From Gemmatimonadota bacterium (GTDB taxonomy: Bacteria > Gemmatimonadota > Gemmatimonadetes > Longimicrobiales > Gaopeijiaceae), in the NCBI GenBank assembly GCA_007121775.1, contig SKJY01000149.1:1-62836 (forward strand): DNA of 62,836 nt, in the 5' to 3' direction. The notes below the pieces were generated by a model. That model did no database searches. It was not told the DNA's origin and saw only the letters and a program-made list of their open reading frames with translations. The position numbers were made by a program, and so were the translations under genes. Shown in pieces: positions 28,948-41,432 of the stretch (positions are counted from its first letter, which is position 1; each line of letters begins with the position of its first letter).

Positions 28948-29193
28948 ATGGCGGACAGCATCGAGGAACGGGTAAAGGAGATCATCGTGAACGAGCTGGG
29001 TGTGGAGGCCGAGAAGGTCACCCTGGAGGCGTCGTTCGTGGAGGATCTCGGCGCGGACTCCCTGGACACGGTCGAACTCGTGATGGCCTTCGAGGAAGAG
29101 TTCGGTGTGGACATCCCGGACGAGGACGCCGAGCAGATGCGGACCGTCGGCGAAGCCGTCGCCTATCTGAAGAAGCAGGACGAGGAGTCCTGA
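28948..29193 (+). CDS. acpP: Acyl carrier protein
   Basis: AcpP (81 aa) carries growing acyl chains on phosphopantetheine attached to Ser38 in the [10 protein letters not shown] motif. It is strongly acidic and of standard length. It sits between fabG and fabF in the usual order. A small CCCGC-CTT-GCGGG hairpin lies at the start of the preceding gap (28893). Confidence 0.98.
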   Translation: MADSIEERVKEIIVNELGVEAEKVTLEASFVEDLGADSLDTVELVMAFEEEFGVDIPDEDAEQMRTVGEAVAYLKKQDEES

Positions 29194-29235
29194 CCGGAGC
29201 CCCGGCACGGGGATGAACATGGGGACAAGGGCGGA

Positions 29236-30519
29236 ATGGGAATGACGAACCGAGCCGAAAGGGAAGTGGTGGTGACCGGAGTCGGGTTGATCACGCCGGT
29301 GGGTGTAGGCGTCGCCCAGGCGTGGGAAGCCCTCCTGGCCGGTGCGTCCGGAGGAGGCACCGTCACCCACTTCGAGATCGACGAACGGTACCCGACCCGC
29401 ATCGCCTGCGAGGTCCGGGACTTCGATCCATCCGGTGTCCTGGAGGCCAAGGAGATCCGCCGCTACGATCGCTTTGCCCAGTTCGCACTTGTGGCGGCCG
29501 AGGAGGCCATGACCAATGCCGGACTGGCGGGTGAAGGAGGCCTGCAGGCCAACGGAGTCGACCCGGAGCGTTGCGGAGTCATCTTCGGAAGCGGAATCGG
29601 CGGGATCCAGACCTTCGAGGAGCAGTGCAAGATCCTCCAGAGCCGCGGCCCTGGGAGGGTGAGCCCGTTCTTCGTCCCCATGTTCATCCCCGACATCGCT
29701 CCTGGACTCATCTCCATTCGGTATGGAGCCCGGGGAGCGAACTACACCACCGTATCGGCATGCGCCTCCTCGGCCCACGCCATCGGCGAAGCGTTCCGCA
29801 CCATCCAGCGAGGTGATGCCGATGTCATGATCGCCGGTGGAACGGAGGCGACCATCACACCGCTGACCATGGCTGGATTCGCCTCCATGAAGGCCATGTC
29901 CACCCGGAATGATGAACCGGAGACGGCCAGTCGCCCCTTCGACGCGACCCGGGATGGTTTCGTCATGGGTGAAGGCGCAGGGTGCCTGATCCTGGAGGCC
30001 CGCGAGGTGGCGGAGGCCAGGGGAGCATTGATCCTCGGGCAGGTGGCCGGCTACGGACTCTCAGCCGACGCCTACCACATCACGGCACCGGCTCCCGATG
30101 GCGCCGGCGCCCAGTCTGCCATGCGTATGGCCCTTGCCGACGCAGGTCTGGCGCTGGAAGAGGTGGATTACGTGAATGCCCACGGCACATCCACCCCCCA
30201 CAACGACCGCTCGGAGACAGCGGCCATCCGCCAGGTACTGGGCGACCACGCTGAGAATATCGTAGTGGGGTCCACCAAGTCCATGACTGGCCATCTTCTG
30301 GGTGCAGCCGGTGCCGTAGAGGCCGTTGTTTCCCTCCTGGCCTGCCGGGAGGGGAAGATTCCACCCACCATTAACCTCCGGGAGCCGGATCCGGACTGCG
30401 ATCTGGACTACGCAGCCGATGGTGCCAGGGAGAAAGAGGTGCGCGCTGCGCTCTCCAACTCCTTCGGATTCGGTGGTCATAACGTCTGCCTCGCCCTGCG
30501 ACGCTGGGATAACCCCTGA
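29236..30519 (+). CDS. fabF: 3-oxoacyl-ACP synthase II
   Basis: FabF (427 aa) condenses malonyl-ACP with acyl-ACP. The Cys-His-His triad is visible in TVSACASSAHAIG, NAHGTSTPHND and GHLLGAAGAVEA. The C-terminal NSFGFGGHN motif is present. The start could be 29236 or the ATG two codons later. It closes the fab cluster; ispF follows after 67 nt without an evident terminator. Confidence 0.97.
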   Translation: MGMTNRAEREVVVTGVGLITPVGVGVAQAWEALLAGASGGGTVTHFEIDERYPTRIACEVRDFDPSGVLEAKEIRRYDRFAQFALVAAEEAMTNAGLAGEGGLQANGVDPERCGVIFGSGIGGIQTFEEQCKILQSRGPGRVSPFFVPMFIPDIAPGLISIRYGARGANYTTVSACASSAHAIGEAFRTIQRGDADVMIAGGTEATITPLTMAGFASMKAMSTRNDEPETASRPFDATRDGFVMGEGAGCLILEAREVAEARGALILGQVAGYGLSADAYHITAPAPDGAGAQSAMRMALADAGLALEEVDYVNAHGTSTPHNDRSETAAIRQVLGDHAENIVVGSTKSMTGHLLGAAGAVEAVVSLLACREGKIPPTINLREPDPDCDLDYAADGAREKEVRAALSNSFGFGGHNVCLALRRWDNP

Positions 30520-30586
30520 CCCCCGGAGGGGCGGCACCCCCAGCCCCTTTCCCTAGAGCCCCTGCGCATCGTCCAGGAGTCATCGC

Positions 30587-31066
30587 ATGCGAATCGGACT
30601 GGGCTACGATTCCCACTCCTTCGATCCGGACCGCCCATGCGTCCTGGGTGGAATCGTCATCCCCGGCGCCCCCGGGCTCAAGGGCTTCTCGGACGGGGAT
30701 GCGGTGGCCCATGCCATCACCGACGCCATCCTCGGTGCGGCCTGCCTCGGTGACATCGGCCGGCACTTTCCGCCTGGGGTGGAGGAGTGGCGGGATGCCG
30801 ATTCCGTGGACCTGCTTTCGCGGGCGGTTCAATTGATCCACCAGGCGGGGTTCCGGGTCGGCAACGTGGACACCACCGTGATCTGCGAACGGCCGAAGAT
30901 CGGCCCCGTGGCAGACGAAATGAGGAGGCGTCTGGCGGATGCCCTCCAGGTTAGCCCGGATCAGGTGTCCGTCAAGGGAAAGACCAATGAGGGCATGGGC
31001 TGGGAGGGTGCGGGGGAGGGGCTGGCCGTCCACGCTGTGGCGCTCCTCCTGGAGCGAGACCTCTGA
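30587..31066 (+). CDS. ispF: 2-C-methyl-D-erythritol 2,4-cyclodiphosphate synthase
   Basis: IspF (159 aa) catalyses the cyclisation step of the MEP isoprenoid pathway. Metal ligands Asp8 and His10 lie in GYDSHSF, and the SDGDAVAHAITDAILGA signature follows. The C-terminal KGKTNEGMGWEG is typical. The ispD gene, often adjacent or fused, is not in the window. Confidence 0.96.
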   Translation: MRIGLGYDSHSFDPDRPCVLGGIVIPGAPGLKGFSDGDAVAHAITDAILGAACLGDIGRHFPPGVEEWRDADSVDLLSRAVQLIHQAGFRVGNVDTTVICERPKIGPVADEMRRRLADALQVSPDQVSVKGKTNEGMGWEGAGEGLAVHAVALLLERDL

Positions 31067-31081
31067 ACCGGGACACATTCA

Positions 31082-31990
31082 GTGGAAGAGGATCCGCCCG
31101 CATCTTTTCGCCTGGAGGCGTTCCGGGATTACCTCACCTTCGATCGGGGGGTATCGGAACGGACGGTCCAGGCCTATCGCGGCGACCTGATCAGGATCGC
31201 CCGCTTCCTAGCCGGAACCCGCGGTCGACACGACCCCTCAGAGGTGGATCATCAGGATCTCCGGGCCTACCTGTTCCATCTGAAGGATCTGGGACGGGCC
31301 CCCACTACCATCAGACGTGTTCTCTCCTCGGTTCGCACCTACTACACCTTCCTCCTGGAGGAGGGTCTGGTGGAGAGCGATCCCTCCGAACGACTGGAAT
31401 CGCCCCGCACCTGGAGGCGTCTGCCCACTGTACTCTCGGTGGGCGAGGCGGAAGCACTGGTGGAGGCTGTGTCCCCGGCCAGCCCGGTGTACTGGCGGGA
31501 CCGAGCCATCCTGGAGCTCCTGTACGCCACCGGAATCCGGGTCTCTGAGCTGGTTCAGCTCAGATTGGGGGCAGTGGAGATGGAAGAACGGCTCGTGACA
31601 GTCAAGGGGAAGGGGAGCCGCCAGAGGACAGTGCCCTTCGGTGAGCCTGCGGCCCGGTGTCTTGGACGTTACCTATCCGAGGTCCGACCAGGGTTGGATA
31701 GGGGCACCTCCGAGGGGGCAGTCTTCCTGAACCAGCGAGGAACCGCCTTCAGTCGGATGAGTGTCTGGACGCTGGTACAGAACGCCGCCCAGCGGGGAGG
31801 GATCGAGAAGCGGATCTCCCCCCACACACTTCGCCACAGCTTCGCCACCCACCTGCTGGAGGGCGGAGCCGATCTGGTGGTAGTCCAGGAACTCCTGGGC
31901 CACGCAGACATCACCACAACCCAGATCTACACCCACCTGGATCGAAGCTACCTCCAGGACGTACACCGAACCTTCCATCCTCGGCGGTAA
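31082..31990 (+). CDS. Tyrosine recombinase XerC/XerD
   Basis: This 302-aa recombinase has the N-terminal SAM-like core-binding domain (residues 5-95) and the C-terminal catalytic domain. The full catalytic set is visible: Arg153 in ATGIRVSEL, Lys177 in VKGKGSRQR, His248 and Arg251 in HTLRHSF, His274 in LGHADITTT and the nucleophile Tyr283 in QIYTH. Xer enzymes resolve chromosome dimers at dif; a dif-like site lies at 53163-53190. GTG start at 31082, 15 nt after ispF. Whether it is the XerC or the XerD paralogue cannot be decided here. Confidence 0.94.
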   Translation: MEEDPPASFRLEAFRDYLTFDRGVSERTVQAYRGDLIRIARFLAGTRGRHDPSEVDHQDLRAYLFHLKDLGRAPTTIRRVLSSVRTYYTFLLEEGLVESDPSERLESPRTWRRLPTVLSVGEAEALVEAVSPASPVYWRDRAILELLYATGIRVSELVQLRLGAVEMEERLVTVKGKGSRQRTVPFGEPAARCLGRYLSEVRPGLDRGTSEGAVFLNQRGTAFSRMSVWTLVQNAAQRGGIEKRISPHTLRHSFATHLLEGGADLVVVQELLGHADITTTQIYTHLDRSYLQDVHRTFHPRR

Positions 31991-32042
31991 TCCATCCAAG
32001 CCGCCGGGAGATAGGGTGCAAGGCCGGTTCCCCTCCGTCCCG

Positions 32043-33707
32043 TCAGGGAGACTCTTCGTCCGTTTCGCCCCCTGAACCCGGGGCCGCCCTCGCCTGGATC
32101 GCCGGACGATCCGGCTCAGGCACCATGGCGAGAAGTTCCTCGAGCGTCGAAGCCTGCTGGAGGAGTTCTATCGCCTTGGAGAGAGCCCCATCTCTCTGGC
32201 TCAACACCTCCAGGGAACGCCCCACCAGATCCAGCCGCTCGAAGAGGGTTCTCTCCAACTGCCAGGTCAGGTAGCCGCGGGTTTCGTCGGTCAGAACCTC
32301 GGGATCCAGGCCATCATCCAGCAGACGCTCCAGAAAGGCGTCAACATCCTGCCTGGGGAAGGTTCGGGGTGATTCACCCGCCTCACGATACCGCTGGGCA
32401 ACCTGGAACGCAGTCTCTTGTAGGCGCTGCTGCAGGGGGATCTCGGCTGTGATGGCCGCGTTGAAGAGCTCCTGTTCGCCGGTGGTCAGGGTATCGGGCC
32501 GGATCTCCATATCGGGGTAAACGCCCCCACCACCCCAGATTGTCCGGCCCCCCTCTGAGGTGAATCGGGGGATGGAGTCGGGCTCAACAACGCGCCCGTC
32601 CCGATCCCGGGGCCGATTGAGGGAGCGACCACGTGGGGTAAACCACTCGCCGGAGGTGAGGCGGATCATGTGATCTCCTGGAAGGGGAATCACGCTCTGC
32701 ACACTCCCCTTGCCGAAGGTACGCTCGCCGATGACGACGGCCCGGTCGTGGTCCTGGAGGGCCCCGGCCACGATCTCGGAAGCCGAAGCGGAGAACCGGT
32801 CCACCAGGATGATGAGTGGCTTGCCCTGAATCCGCGCCGGACGCCGGGCAAAGGCCGATTCCTCACGGACCTGCCCGGTCAGACCGGGAGTCCTGGAACG
32901 GGTGGTCACCAGGGTGGAACCCCGGTCGAGGAAGAGGTCGGCCAGATTCAGTGATTCATCCAGGTACCCGCCGGGATTCCGCCGGAGATCCAGGATGATC
33001 CCCCGGGTATCATCCAGTTCCGCCAGAACCGAGTCCACCTCGGCGGCGGAATTCCGCGCCACCCGGTCCAGCAAGATGTATCCCACATCCCCGAAGATCC
33101 GCTCAGAGGTGACCGCCGGGATATGCACCTGATCCCGCCGGATCCGTACCGGGATGGGCTGGGCGATCCCCTCCCGCTGCACCTTTACCTCCACCGTGGT
33201 CCCGATCTCGCCCCGGATATTGTTGGAGGCCTCGGCTACGGACCAATCGGTAGCATCCTGACCATCCACCTCCACGATCCAGTCGCCAACCAGGAGACCT
33301 TCCCGATCGGCGGGGGTGTTCCGGAAGACGGCCGTGATGGTCACCCGTTCATTCAACTCGGTGATCTGGACCCCGATTCCGGCGTAATTTCCAGTGCTCT
33401 CCTCCTCGAACGCACGAACCTGATCAGGAGTGAGCACGTCGGCGTAGGGATCATCCAACTCCCGGATCAGTCCCCGGATCGCCTTCTCCCAGAGTTCTTC
33501 GGTGTTCTCGCCGGATAGCCCGAAGTCGCGAATCGCCTGGAGAGCCCCCAGGAACACCTCCGCTTCGATGCTGTCGCCCAGCCCACCGCGATTCCGCTCC
33601 CCGGGCTCACCCGACCCCGAGAAGGGGGTGAATTGCTGGGCGAACCCGGGGGCGGGCAGGAGGGCCACAATGAGGAGGGCCACGAGAGGAAGGGAGCGGA
33701 AGACCAT
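32043..33707 (-). CDS. S41 carboxy-terminal processing peptidase (CtpA-like)
   Basis: This 554-aa secreted protease has an N-terminal signal peptide cleaved near residue 23 (GFA before QQF). A PDZ domain spans about residues 108-190. The Ser/Lys dyad lies in FSASASEIVAGAL (near 306-310) and FGKGSVQ (Lys333). The C-terminal 150 residues are helical and charged. Such enzymes trim C-termini of periplasmic proteins. It is the only minus-strand gene in the left 52 kb, convergent with the recombinase gene across 52 nt with no obvious terminator, and divergent from nadE. Confidence 0.92.
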   Translation of the reverse strand: MVFRSLPLVALLIVALLPAPGFAQQFTPFSGSGEPGERNRGGLGDSIEAEVFLGALQAIRDFGLSGENTEELWEKAIRGLIRELDDPYADVLTPDQVRAFEEESTGNYAGIGVQITELNERVTITAVFRNTPADREGLLVGDWIVEVDGQDATDWSVAEASNNIRGEIGTTVEVKVQREGIAQPIPVRIRRDQVHIPAVTSERIFGDVGYILLDRVARNSAAEVDSVLAELDDTRGIILDLRRNPGGYLDESLNLADLFLDRGSTLVTTRSRTPGLTGQVREESAFARRPARIQGKPLIILVDRFSASASEIVAGALQDHDRAVVIGERTFGKGSVQSVIPLPGDHMIRLTSGEWFTPRGRSLNRPRDRDGRVVEPDSIPRFTSEGGRTIWGGGGVYPDMEIRPDTLTTGEQELFNAAITAEIPLQQRLQETAFQVAQRYREAGESPRTFPRQDVDAFLERLLDDGLDPEVLTDETRGYLTWQLERTLFERLDLVGRSLEVLSQRDGALSKAIELLQQASTLEELLAMVPEPDRPAIQARAAPGSGGETDEESP

Positions 33708-34053
33708 ACTGACATCCAGGAAGCTGGGGAGATTTCAGGGAAGGCCTGCCGTCCTGCCAGATCCGGCCCCGAAGACGCTGACCATCGTTCGGAGGTTGTA
33801 AACCTGGACTGAAAGCTCGTTCCCGAGCCCGCCAGTCATCACCAACGGTCAACGTACACTCTGGACCGCGATCCGCCACCCCCGACCTTCGCATCTACAA
33901 AGACGAGCCGAACCATCGCACTTCGTCCCGGGTTTCAGCAGAGTAAAGGCACAGCCCCGTTGACGACCACCGGGGAAGCCCCATCCTTCAGGGGTCTCCA
34001 GGCGATGCACTGCCGACATCCGCTATCCGTTCACTCTCAACCTTACGCCCATC
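33708..34053. other. Divergent intergenic region between the S41 peptidase gene and nadE
   Basis: The 346-nt gap must hold promoters for both flanking genes. I see TTGACG at 33960 on the plus strand without a convincing -10, and no clear minus-strand box pair. No ORF with a recognisable protein, no RNA gene and no repeat was found. Confidence 0.5.
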
Positions 34054-35883
34054 ATGCGAATCGCCCTGGCGCAGTTTCACCCCAGGAAGGGTCGGGTCCG
34101 AGAGAATCTGGACCGTATGGCCGGGATCATCCGGGAGACATCGCCCCGGTCCGACCTCGTCGTATTTCCGGAAACGGCGGTCTCGGGGTATTTCGTGGAG
34201 GGGGCGGTGGGTTCTGTGGCTCGCTCTCCATCCCGGATCGCCCAGGCTCTGGGTCGGCCGCCGGCAGCGGCAGCGGATGTGATCCTGGGGAGCTACATAC
34301 CGGGCCGCGACGGGGTGGAAAACGCCGCTATCCACCTCACCCCCGGGGAAGACCGCTGGATAGTGCACCATGTGCACCGGAAGCTCTTCCTGCCCACCTA
34401 CGGGGTCTTCGATGAGGCTCGCTTCGTAGCGCCTGGTCGGACCCTGAGGGCGGTAGATGGCCGGCTGGGCAGGATCGGGCTCATGGTCTGCGAGGACATG
34501 CATCACTCCATCCTCCCCGCAACCCTGGTCCTGGACGGAGCCGAACTCCTGGTCTGCCTTGCCGCCTCCCCGGCCCGGGACCTGGCTCCGGGTCCGGGAA
34601 TTCCCGGGAGCCTGGAACGATGGGACGCCGTGGGCCGGGCCATCGCCATGGAGCACTCCGTCCACCTGGTGGTCTGCCACCTGGCTGGCAGTGAGGGGGG
34701 AAAGCTCTTCTGCGGCGGGAGTGTGGCCTATGATCCTTCCGGCCAGATTCTCGGCAGGGCCCGTCTCTTCCAGGAAGATGTGCTGGAGTTGATTCTGGAC
34801 CCCCGTTCCCCCCGGCGCCACCGGACCCGGGCCTCGGTGACCGCAGACCTCCGGACCCGTCTGCCCCTTTTCCTCCGGGAACTCAGCCGGGTGGAGGGGG
34901 AGCGCCCGGAAGAGGTCGGCGGCGAGAGCCCGGAAGAAGGCGGGCCCGTCCGGGAAAGAGACGACGAGGCCCCGGACGTCAACCCCTCCAACTCCGGGTC
35001 GGCGCAGAAGGACGAAGGCGAGACCCCGTCCCCTGTGGCCAGTCACCTCCCGTCGCCCTCGGGTCCCTCTCCACTGGAGTTGGACCTTCCCCTGGTGGAG
35101 GAGGCCCTGGTAACCTTCCTGAGGCACGAGATCCAGGTGCGGCGAGGCTTCCGAAAGGTGGTCCTGGGACTCTCCGGAGGGGTGGACTCTGCCGTGTCCG
35201 CCGCCCTGGCGGTCCGGGCCCTGGGGGCGGAGAATGTGCACGCCTTCCTCCTCCCGTACCGGACGTCAAGCCCTGAGAGCCTCGATCACGGAGGCATGGT
35301 GGCGGAGCGCCTTGGGCTCTCGGTGCGCACCATCCCCGTCACCCCCATGGTGGACGCGTACGTCGAATCGGAGGACCCGGGGCTGGCGGACCTTCGGCGG
35401 GGGAATCTGGCGGCACGAATGCGTTCGGTGATCCTCTGGGATCAGTCGGCTCGGCTCCAGGCCCTGCCCCTGGGAACCGGCAACAAGAGCGAACGGCTGC
35501 TGGGGTACTACACCTGGCATGCCGACGACTCGCCCCCTGTGAATCCCCTTGGCGACCTCTTCAAGACCCAGATCTGGGCCCTGGCCCGCCATCTGGGTAT
35601 TCCGGAAGCGGTGGTGGACAAGGCCCCGTCCGCGGACCTGATCCAAGGGGTCCACGACGAGGATGAACTGGGAATCTCCTACCAGCAGGCGGACCCCATC
35701 CTTCACTGGCTCCTCCTGGACCATACTCCGGAGGAGTTGGAGGCTGCCGGATTCGGAGGAGAGGCGGTAAGGTTGGTGGCCCGCCGCCTGGAGTCCACGC
35801 ACTGGAAGCGGAAGCTTCCCACCGTGGCTATGCTATCTTCCACCAGCATCGGCGAATACTACCTCCGCCCCGTGGACTACTAG
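34054..35883 (+). CDS. nadE: Glutamine-dependent NAD+ synthetase
   Basis: NadE (609 aa) amidates nicotinate adenine dinucleotide to NAD+. Residues 1-275 are the nitrilase-type glutaminase with Glu40, Lys110 and Cys146 in FPETAVSGY, HRKLFLPTYGVFDE and MVCEDMHH. Residues 345-605 are the synthetase with the ATP loop SGGVDS (374-379) and GTGNKSERLLGYYT. Between them, residues 280-340 form an acidic, Pro/Ser-rich linker longer than normal. Ends 7 nt before pabA/trpG. Confidence 0.95.
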   Translation: MRIALAQFHPRKGRVRENLDRMAGIIRETSPRSDLVVFPETAVSGYFVEGAVGSVARSPSRIAQALGRPPAAAADVILGSYIPGRDGVENAAIHLTPGEDRWIVHHVHRKLFLPTYGVFDEARFVAPGRTLRAVDGRLGRIGLMVCEDMHHSILPATLVLDGAELLVCLAASPARDLAPGPGIPGSLERWDAVGRAIAMEHSVHLVVCHLAGSEGGKLFCGGSVAYDPSGQILGRARLFQEDVLELILDPRSPRRHRTRASVTADLRTRLPLFLRELSRVEGERPEEVGGESPEEGGPVRERDDEAPDVNPSNSGSAQKDEGETPSPVASHLPSPSGPSPLELDLPLVEEALVTFLRHEIQVRRGFRKVVLGLSGGVDSAVSAALAVRALGAENVHAFLLPYRTSSPESLDHGGMVAERLGLSVRTIPVTPMVDAYVESEDPGLADLRRGNLAARMRSVILWDQSARLQALPLGTGNKSERLLGYYTWHADDSPPVNPLGDLFKTQIWALARHLGIPEAVVDKAPSADLIQGVHDEDELGISYQQADPILHWLLLDHTPEELEAAGFGGEAVRLVARRLESTHWKRKLPTVAMLSSTSIGEYYLRPVDY

Positions 35884-35890
35884 AGGTCCC

Positions 35891-36469
35891 ATGCTACTGG
35901 TCATCGACAACTACGACTCCTTCACCTGGAATCTGGTTCAGCACCTGGGCGAACTGGGCGCGGACCCGGTGGTGGTCCGCAACGACGAGCACTCGCCCGA
36001 CGCCCTGGAGGCGATGGGGCCCACCGCCGTGGTCATCTCGCCCGGTCCCTGCACCCCCGCCGAGGCCGGGGTGAGCGTTGAGGTCATCCGCCGGCTCGGT
36101 CCCACCACCCCCCTCCTGGGCGTCTGCCTGGGCCATCAGTCCATTGGAGAGGCCTTTGGAGGACGCACCATCCGGGCACGGAGGGTGATGCATGGGAAGC
36201 TGGGCCTGGTCCGTCATGGTGGAGAGGGGATCTTCCAAGGGCTTCCGGACCCGCTGGAGGTAACGCGGTACCATTCCCTCGTCACCGACCCGGAAGCGCT
36301 ACCCGCCGAACTCGAGGCGGTGGCTTGGTCCACGGGGGAGGGGGCCTCGGGAGAGATCCAGGCGCTTCGCCACCGGACCTTCCCCATCTGGGGAGTCCAG
36401 TTCCACCCGGAATCCCTCTTCTGCCAGGACGGGAAGAGACTCCTGGACAACTTCCTCAGGCTGGCCTGA
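35891..36469 (+). CDS. Anthranilate/aminodeoxychorismate synthase glutaminase subunit
   Basis: This 192-aa class I glutaminase delivers ammonia to TrpE or PabB. The N-terminus DNYDSFTWNLVQHL, the nucleophile Cys in GVCLGHQSIGEAFGG and the His/Glu pair in VQFHPESLF are all present. No synthase partner is nearby, so it may serve both tryptophan and folate synthesis. It is probably co-transcribed with nadE. Confidence 0.92.
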   Translation: MLLVIDNYDSFTWNLVQHLGELGADPVVVRNDEHSPDALEAMGPTAVVISPGPCTPAEAGVSVEVIRRLGPTTPLLGVCLGHQSIGEAFGGRTIRARRVMHGKLGLVRHGGEGIFQGLPDPLEVTRYHSLVTDPEALPAELEAVAWSTGEGASGEIQALRHRTFPIWGVQFHPESLFCQDGKRLLDNFLRLA

Positions 36470-39177
<2,708 letters not shown>

Positions 39178-39181
<4 letters not shown>

Positions 39182-39786
39182 AGGGGAAGCGTCCATGGCC
39201 CTCAACCCGGGCGTTCCGTTTCCGGGACGGCCTGGCCCAGGGGAGTCGGCAGGTACCCGGACGGAGATTCCTCCTGACCTGGGCCCTCCTGGGACTCCTG
39301 GTGGTGGCCGTTGGCTGCCACGAGGAAACGGAGATCGCCACCGTGTCTCCTGAACTGGCCGCCATGGACGCGGACATCATCATCCTGGGCGGCCAACAGT
39401 TCGTGAGCCAGGACGGGACCACCGAGGTCTTCGTGGTCTACGATACCGCCTTCCAGTGGAACGACTCGGTAAACGTGGCGCTCAGGAGGATGGAATTGGT
39501 GGTCTATCTCGAAGACGGCACCGAGCGGGCACGGGTCACGGCCAACCGGGGGTGGTTGGATCAATCCACCGACCAGATGGTGGCTCAAGGCAACGTGGTG
39601 GTGGTGGTGCCGGAAGATCAGCGCACCATCCGCACCGAAGAACTGCACTACGAACCGAGGACAGGTCAGATCTGGAGCGATTCGGCATTCGTCATGGAGA
39701 TCCCGGGGCAGCCTCCTCTCAGGGGCGTCTCCTTCAGTTCGGACCTGGAGTTCCGGAATTTCCAGGCCAGGGGGAGGCGGCAATGA
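39178..39786 (+). CDS. lptC: LptC-family LPS export protein
   Basis: LptC (202 aa) links the LptB2FG transporter to the periplasmic bridge. A hydrophobic segment (residues 31-46) ends in AVGC with Cys47, so it may be a lipoprotein rather than a membrane-anchored form. The following sequence is beta-rich with alternating valines, including ANRGWLDQSTDQMVAQGNVVV, typical of the beta-jellyroll. Assignment rests on fold-like pattern and position between kdsC and the LptA-like gene. Confidence 0.8.
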
Positions 39787-41432
39787 CCCGCAGCATGAGC
39801 TGGGCGAGGAGCTGGAAGAGGACGGCGGTAGCAGTCGCCGCCGGCGTCATGCTCTCTTCGTGGACTCAGGGTCTCGAAGGGCAGGAGCTGGGCACGGACT
39901 GTGAGCTTCGGGAATACACCTCCATCCGGTCCACCGAAGCGCGACCGGGTGCCCGGGTGACCTGGCTGGCGGGTCCGTTCCTGGTCTGCCCCGACGGCAC
40001 CCGGATTCGCTCGGATTCGGCGGTGGTCTACGAACAGACCCGCCGCGCCGAACTCATCGGGTCCGTGGACTTCCAGAGCCAGGGACGTCGACTCAACGCA
40101 CAACTCGCCGACTACTTCGAACGGGAGGCCCGCCTCTTCGCCCGAGGCGATGTGGTCTTCCGGGATCCGGCCCGGGGAAGTGAGGTCCGGGGCGACACCA
40201 TGGTCTACCTGGGCGAGACCCCGTTCCGACGGGAAGAGCGCCTGACCATGAGCGGCGGCCGCCCGGAGGCCCTCCTGAGACCGCCCCCTGGGGTCGACAC
40301 GGCTCCGGGCGCGCCCTCGACTCCGTACCGGGTACTGGGAGAACGCCTGCGGTTCGAGGGAGACCGCTTCTTCTGGGCCGATGACGATGTGGAGGTCTAC
40401 CGCGATGACCTGGAAGCTTTTGCCGACTCCCTGGTCTTCGACCGAAACGAGGGCCTTCTCTTCCTGAACGGGAACGCCCGCCTCCTCGGTGACGCCACCA
40501 TGGAGGGAGGCCAGATCAGCCTGGTGCTCCCGGAAGATGTGCTCCGCTCCGTCACGATCCGCCGGCGTGGCCGCCTCATGACCGACGACCTGGATCTGGT
40601 GGGTGAGGAGATCCGCATCACCCTGGAAGACGAGAAGATCCAGCGGTTGGTGGCGGTTCACCGGCAACCGGAAGGGGAAGAGGAACCGGCCCCCCGCCCC
40701 CGGGCCCTCACGGAGGATTTCCGCCTGGAGGCGGACTCCATCGATGTGCAGTCCCCCGACGAGATCCTAGAGACGGTGCACGCCGCAGGTTCCGCCAGGG
40801 GAGAGACGCTGGGGCGGGGCCTGCGCCCGCCCCCGGTTGACCTTCCATCCCTGGAGGGTGATGAGCCCGAGGCGGACGCCCCACTGGATCTGGATCCTGA
40901 TGATCCCGACGATCCGGAGGAAGAGATCGCCCAGCCCCTCCCCGAACCTCCCACCGCCCGTGAACCGGAAGACGACGAGGGGGCCGGATTCCGGGTTGAT
41001 CGGGACTGGATCGAAGGCGATGTGATCATCGCAACCTTCGAACGGGTGGGGCCGGTCGATGTGGAGACGGCGGATCCAGAGACCGCCCCCGATGTCGAGG
41101 ACGAAAACGGTGAGGGGGTCCAGTACCGGCTCACCCGACTGGACGCCAGCGGCAACGCACGTACCCTCTACCGATCTCCGCCTCAGGAGCGGGAGGGGGA
41201 CCGGCTGGCGGTGGGACCCGACGGTACCCCCCTCTGGTCCATCAGCTATATCGTGGCTCGGGAGATCGCCATCCACCTGCTGGATGGGGCGGTGGACCGG
41301 GTGGAAGCGCGGGAGCAGGTGGTGGGAATCCAGTTGGAGCCGGACCGCCCCGGACAGGAAGATGGAGCCGATGCTGAACCCTCGCCCACAGAGGACCCCT
41401 CCCGCCCCAACCCCGACGAGGAGCGCCCATGA
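39783..41432 (+). CDS. LptA/OstA-like periplasmic protein with an acidic insert
   Basis: This 549-aa protein begins with a signal-like hydrophobic segment (about residues 15-36). An OstA/LptA-type beta-jellyroll region follows (GSVDFQSQGRRLNAQLADYF, and later FLNGNARLLGDATMEGGQISL). Ordinary LptA is near 185 aa; here residues 350-410 are acidic and Pro-rich (for example DLDPDDPDDPEEE), and another beta-rich part follows. It may be LptA with added function, or a divergent bridge or assembly protein. Both ends overlap neighbours by 4 nt, linking it firmly to lptC and lptB. Confidence 0.75.
   Translation: MTRSMSWARSWKRTAVAVAAGVMLSSWTQGLEGQELGTDCELREYTSIRSTEARPGARVTWLAGPFLVCPDGTRIRSDSAVVYEQTRRAELIGSVDFQSQGRRLNAQLADYFEREARLFARGDVVFRDPARGSEVRGDTMVYLGETPFRREERLTMSGGRPEALLRPPPGVDTAPGAPSTPYRVLGERLRFEGDRFFWADDDVEVYRDDLEAFADSLVFDRNEGLLFLNGNARLLGDATMEGGQISLVLPEDVLRSVTIRRRGRLMTDDLDLVGEEIRITLEDEKIQRLVAVHRQPEGEEEPAPRPRALTEDFRLEADSIDVQSPDEILETVHAAGSARGETLGRGLRPPPVDLPSLEGDEPEADAPLDLDPDDPDDPEEEIAQPLPEPPTAREPEDDEGAGFRVDRDWIEGDVIIATFERVGPVDVETADPETAPDVEDENGEGVQYRLTRLDASGNARTLYRSPPQEREGDRLAVGPDGTPLWSISYIVAREIAIHLLDGAVDRVEAREQVVGIQLEPDRPGQEDGADAEPSPTEDPSRPNPDEERP

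Noticed and set aside
31082-31990. Tyrosine recombinase as a phage or integrative-element integrase
   Set aside because: Length, motifs and housekeeping context fit XerC/D; no attachment repeats or mobile genes are nearby.
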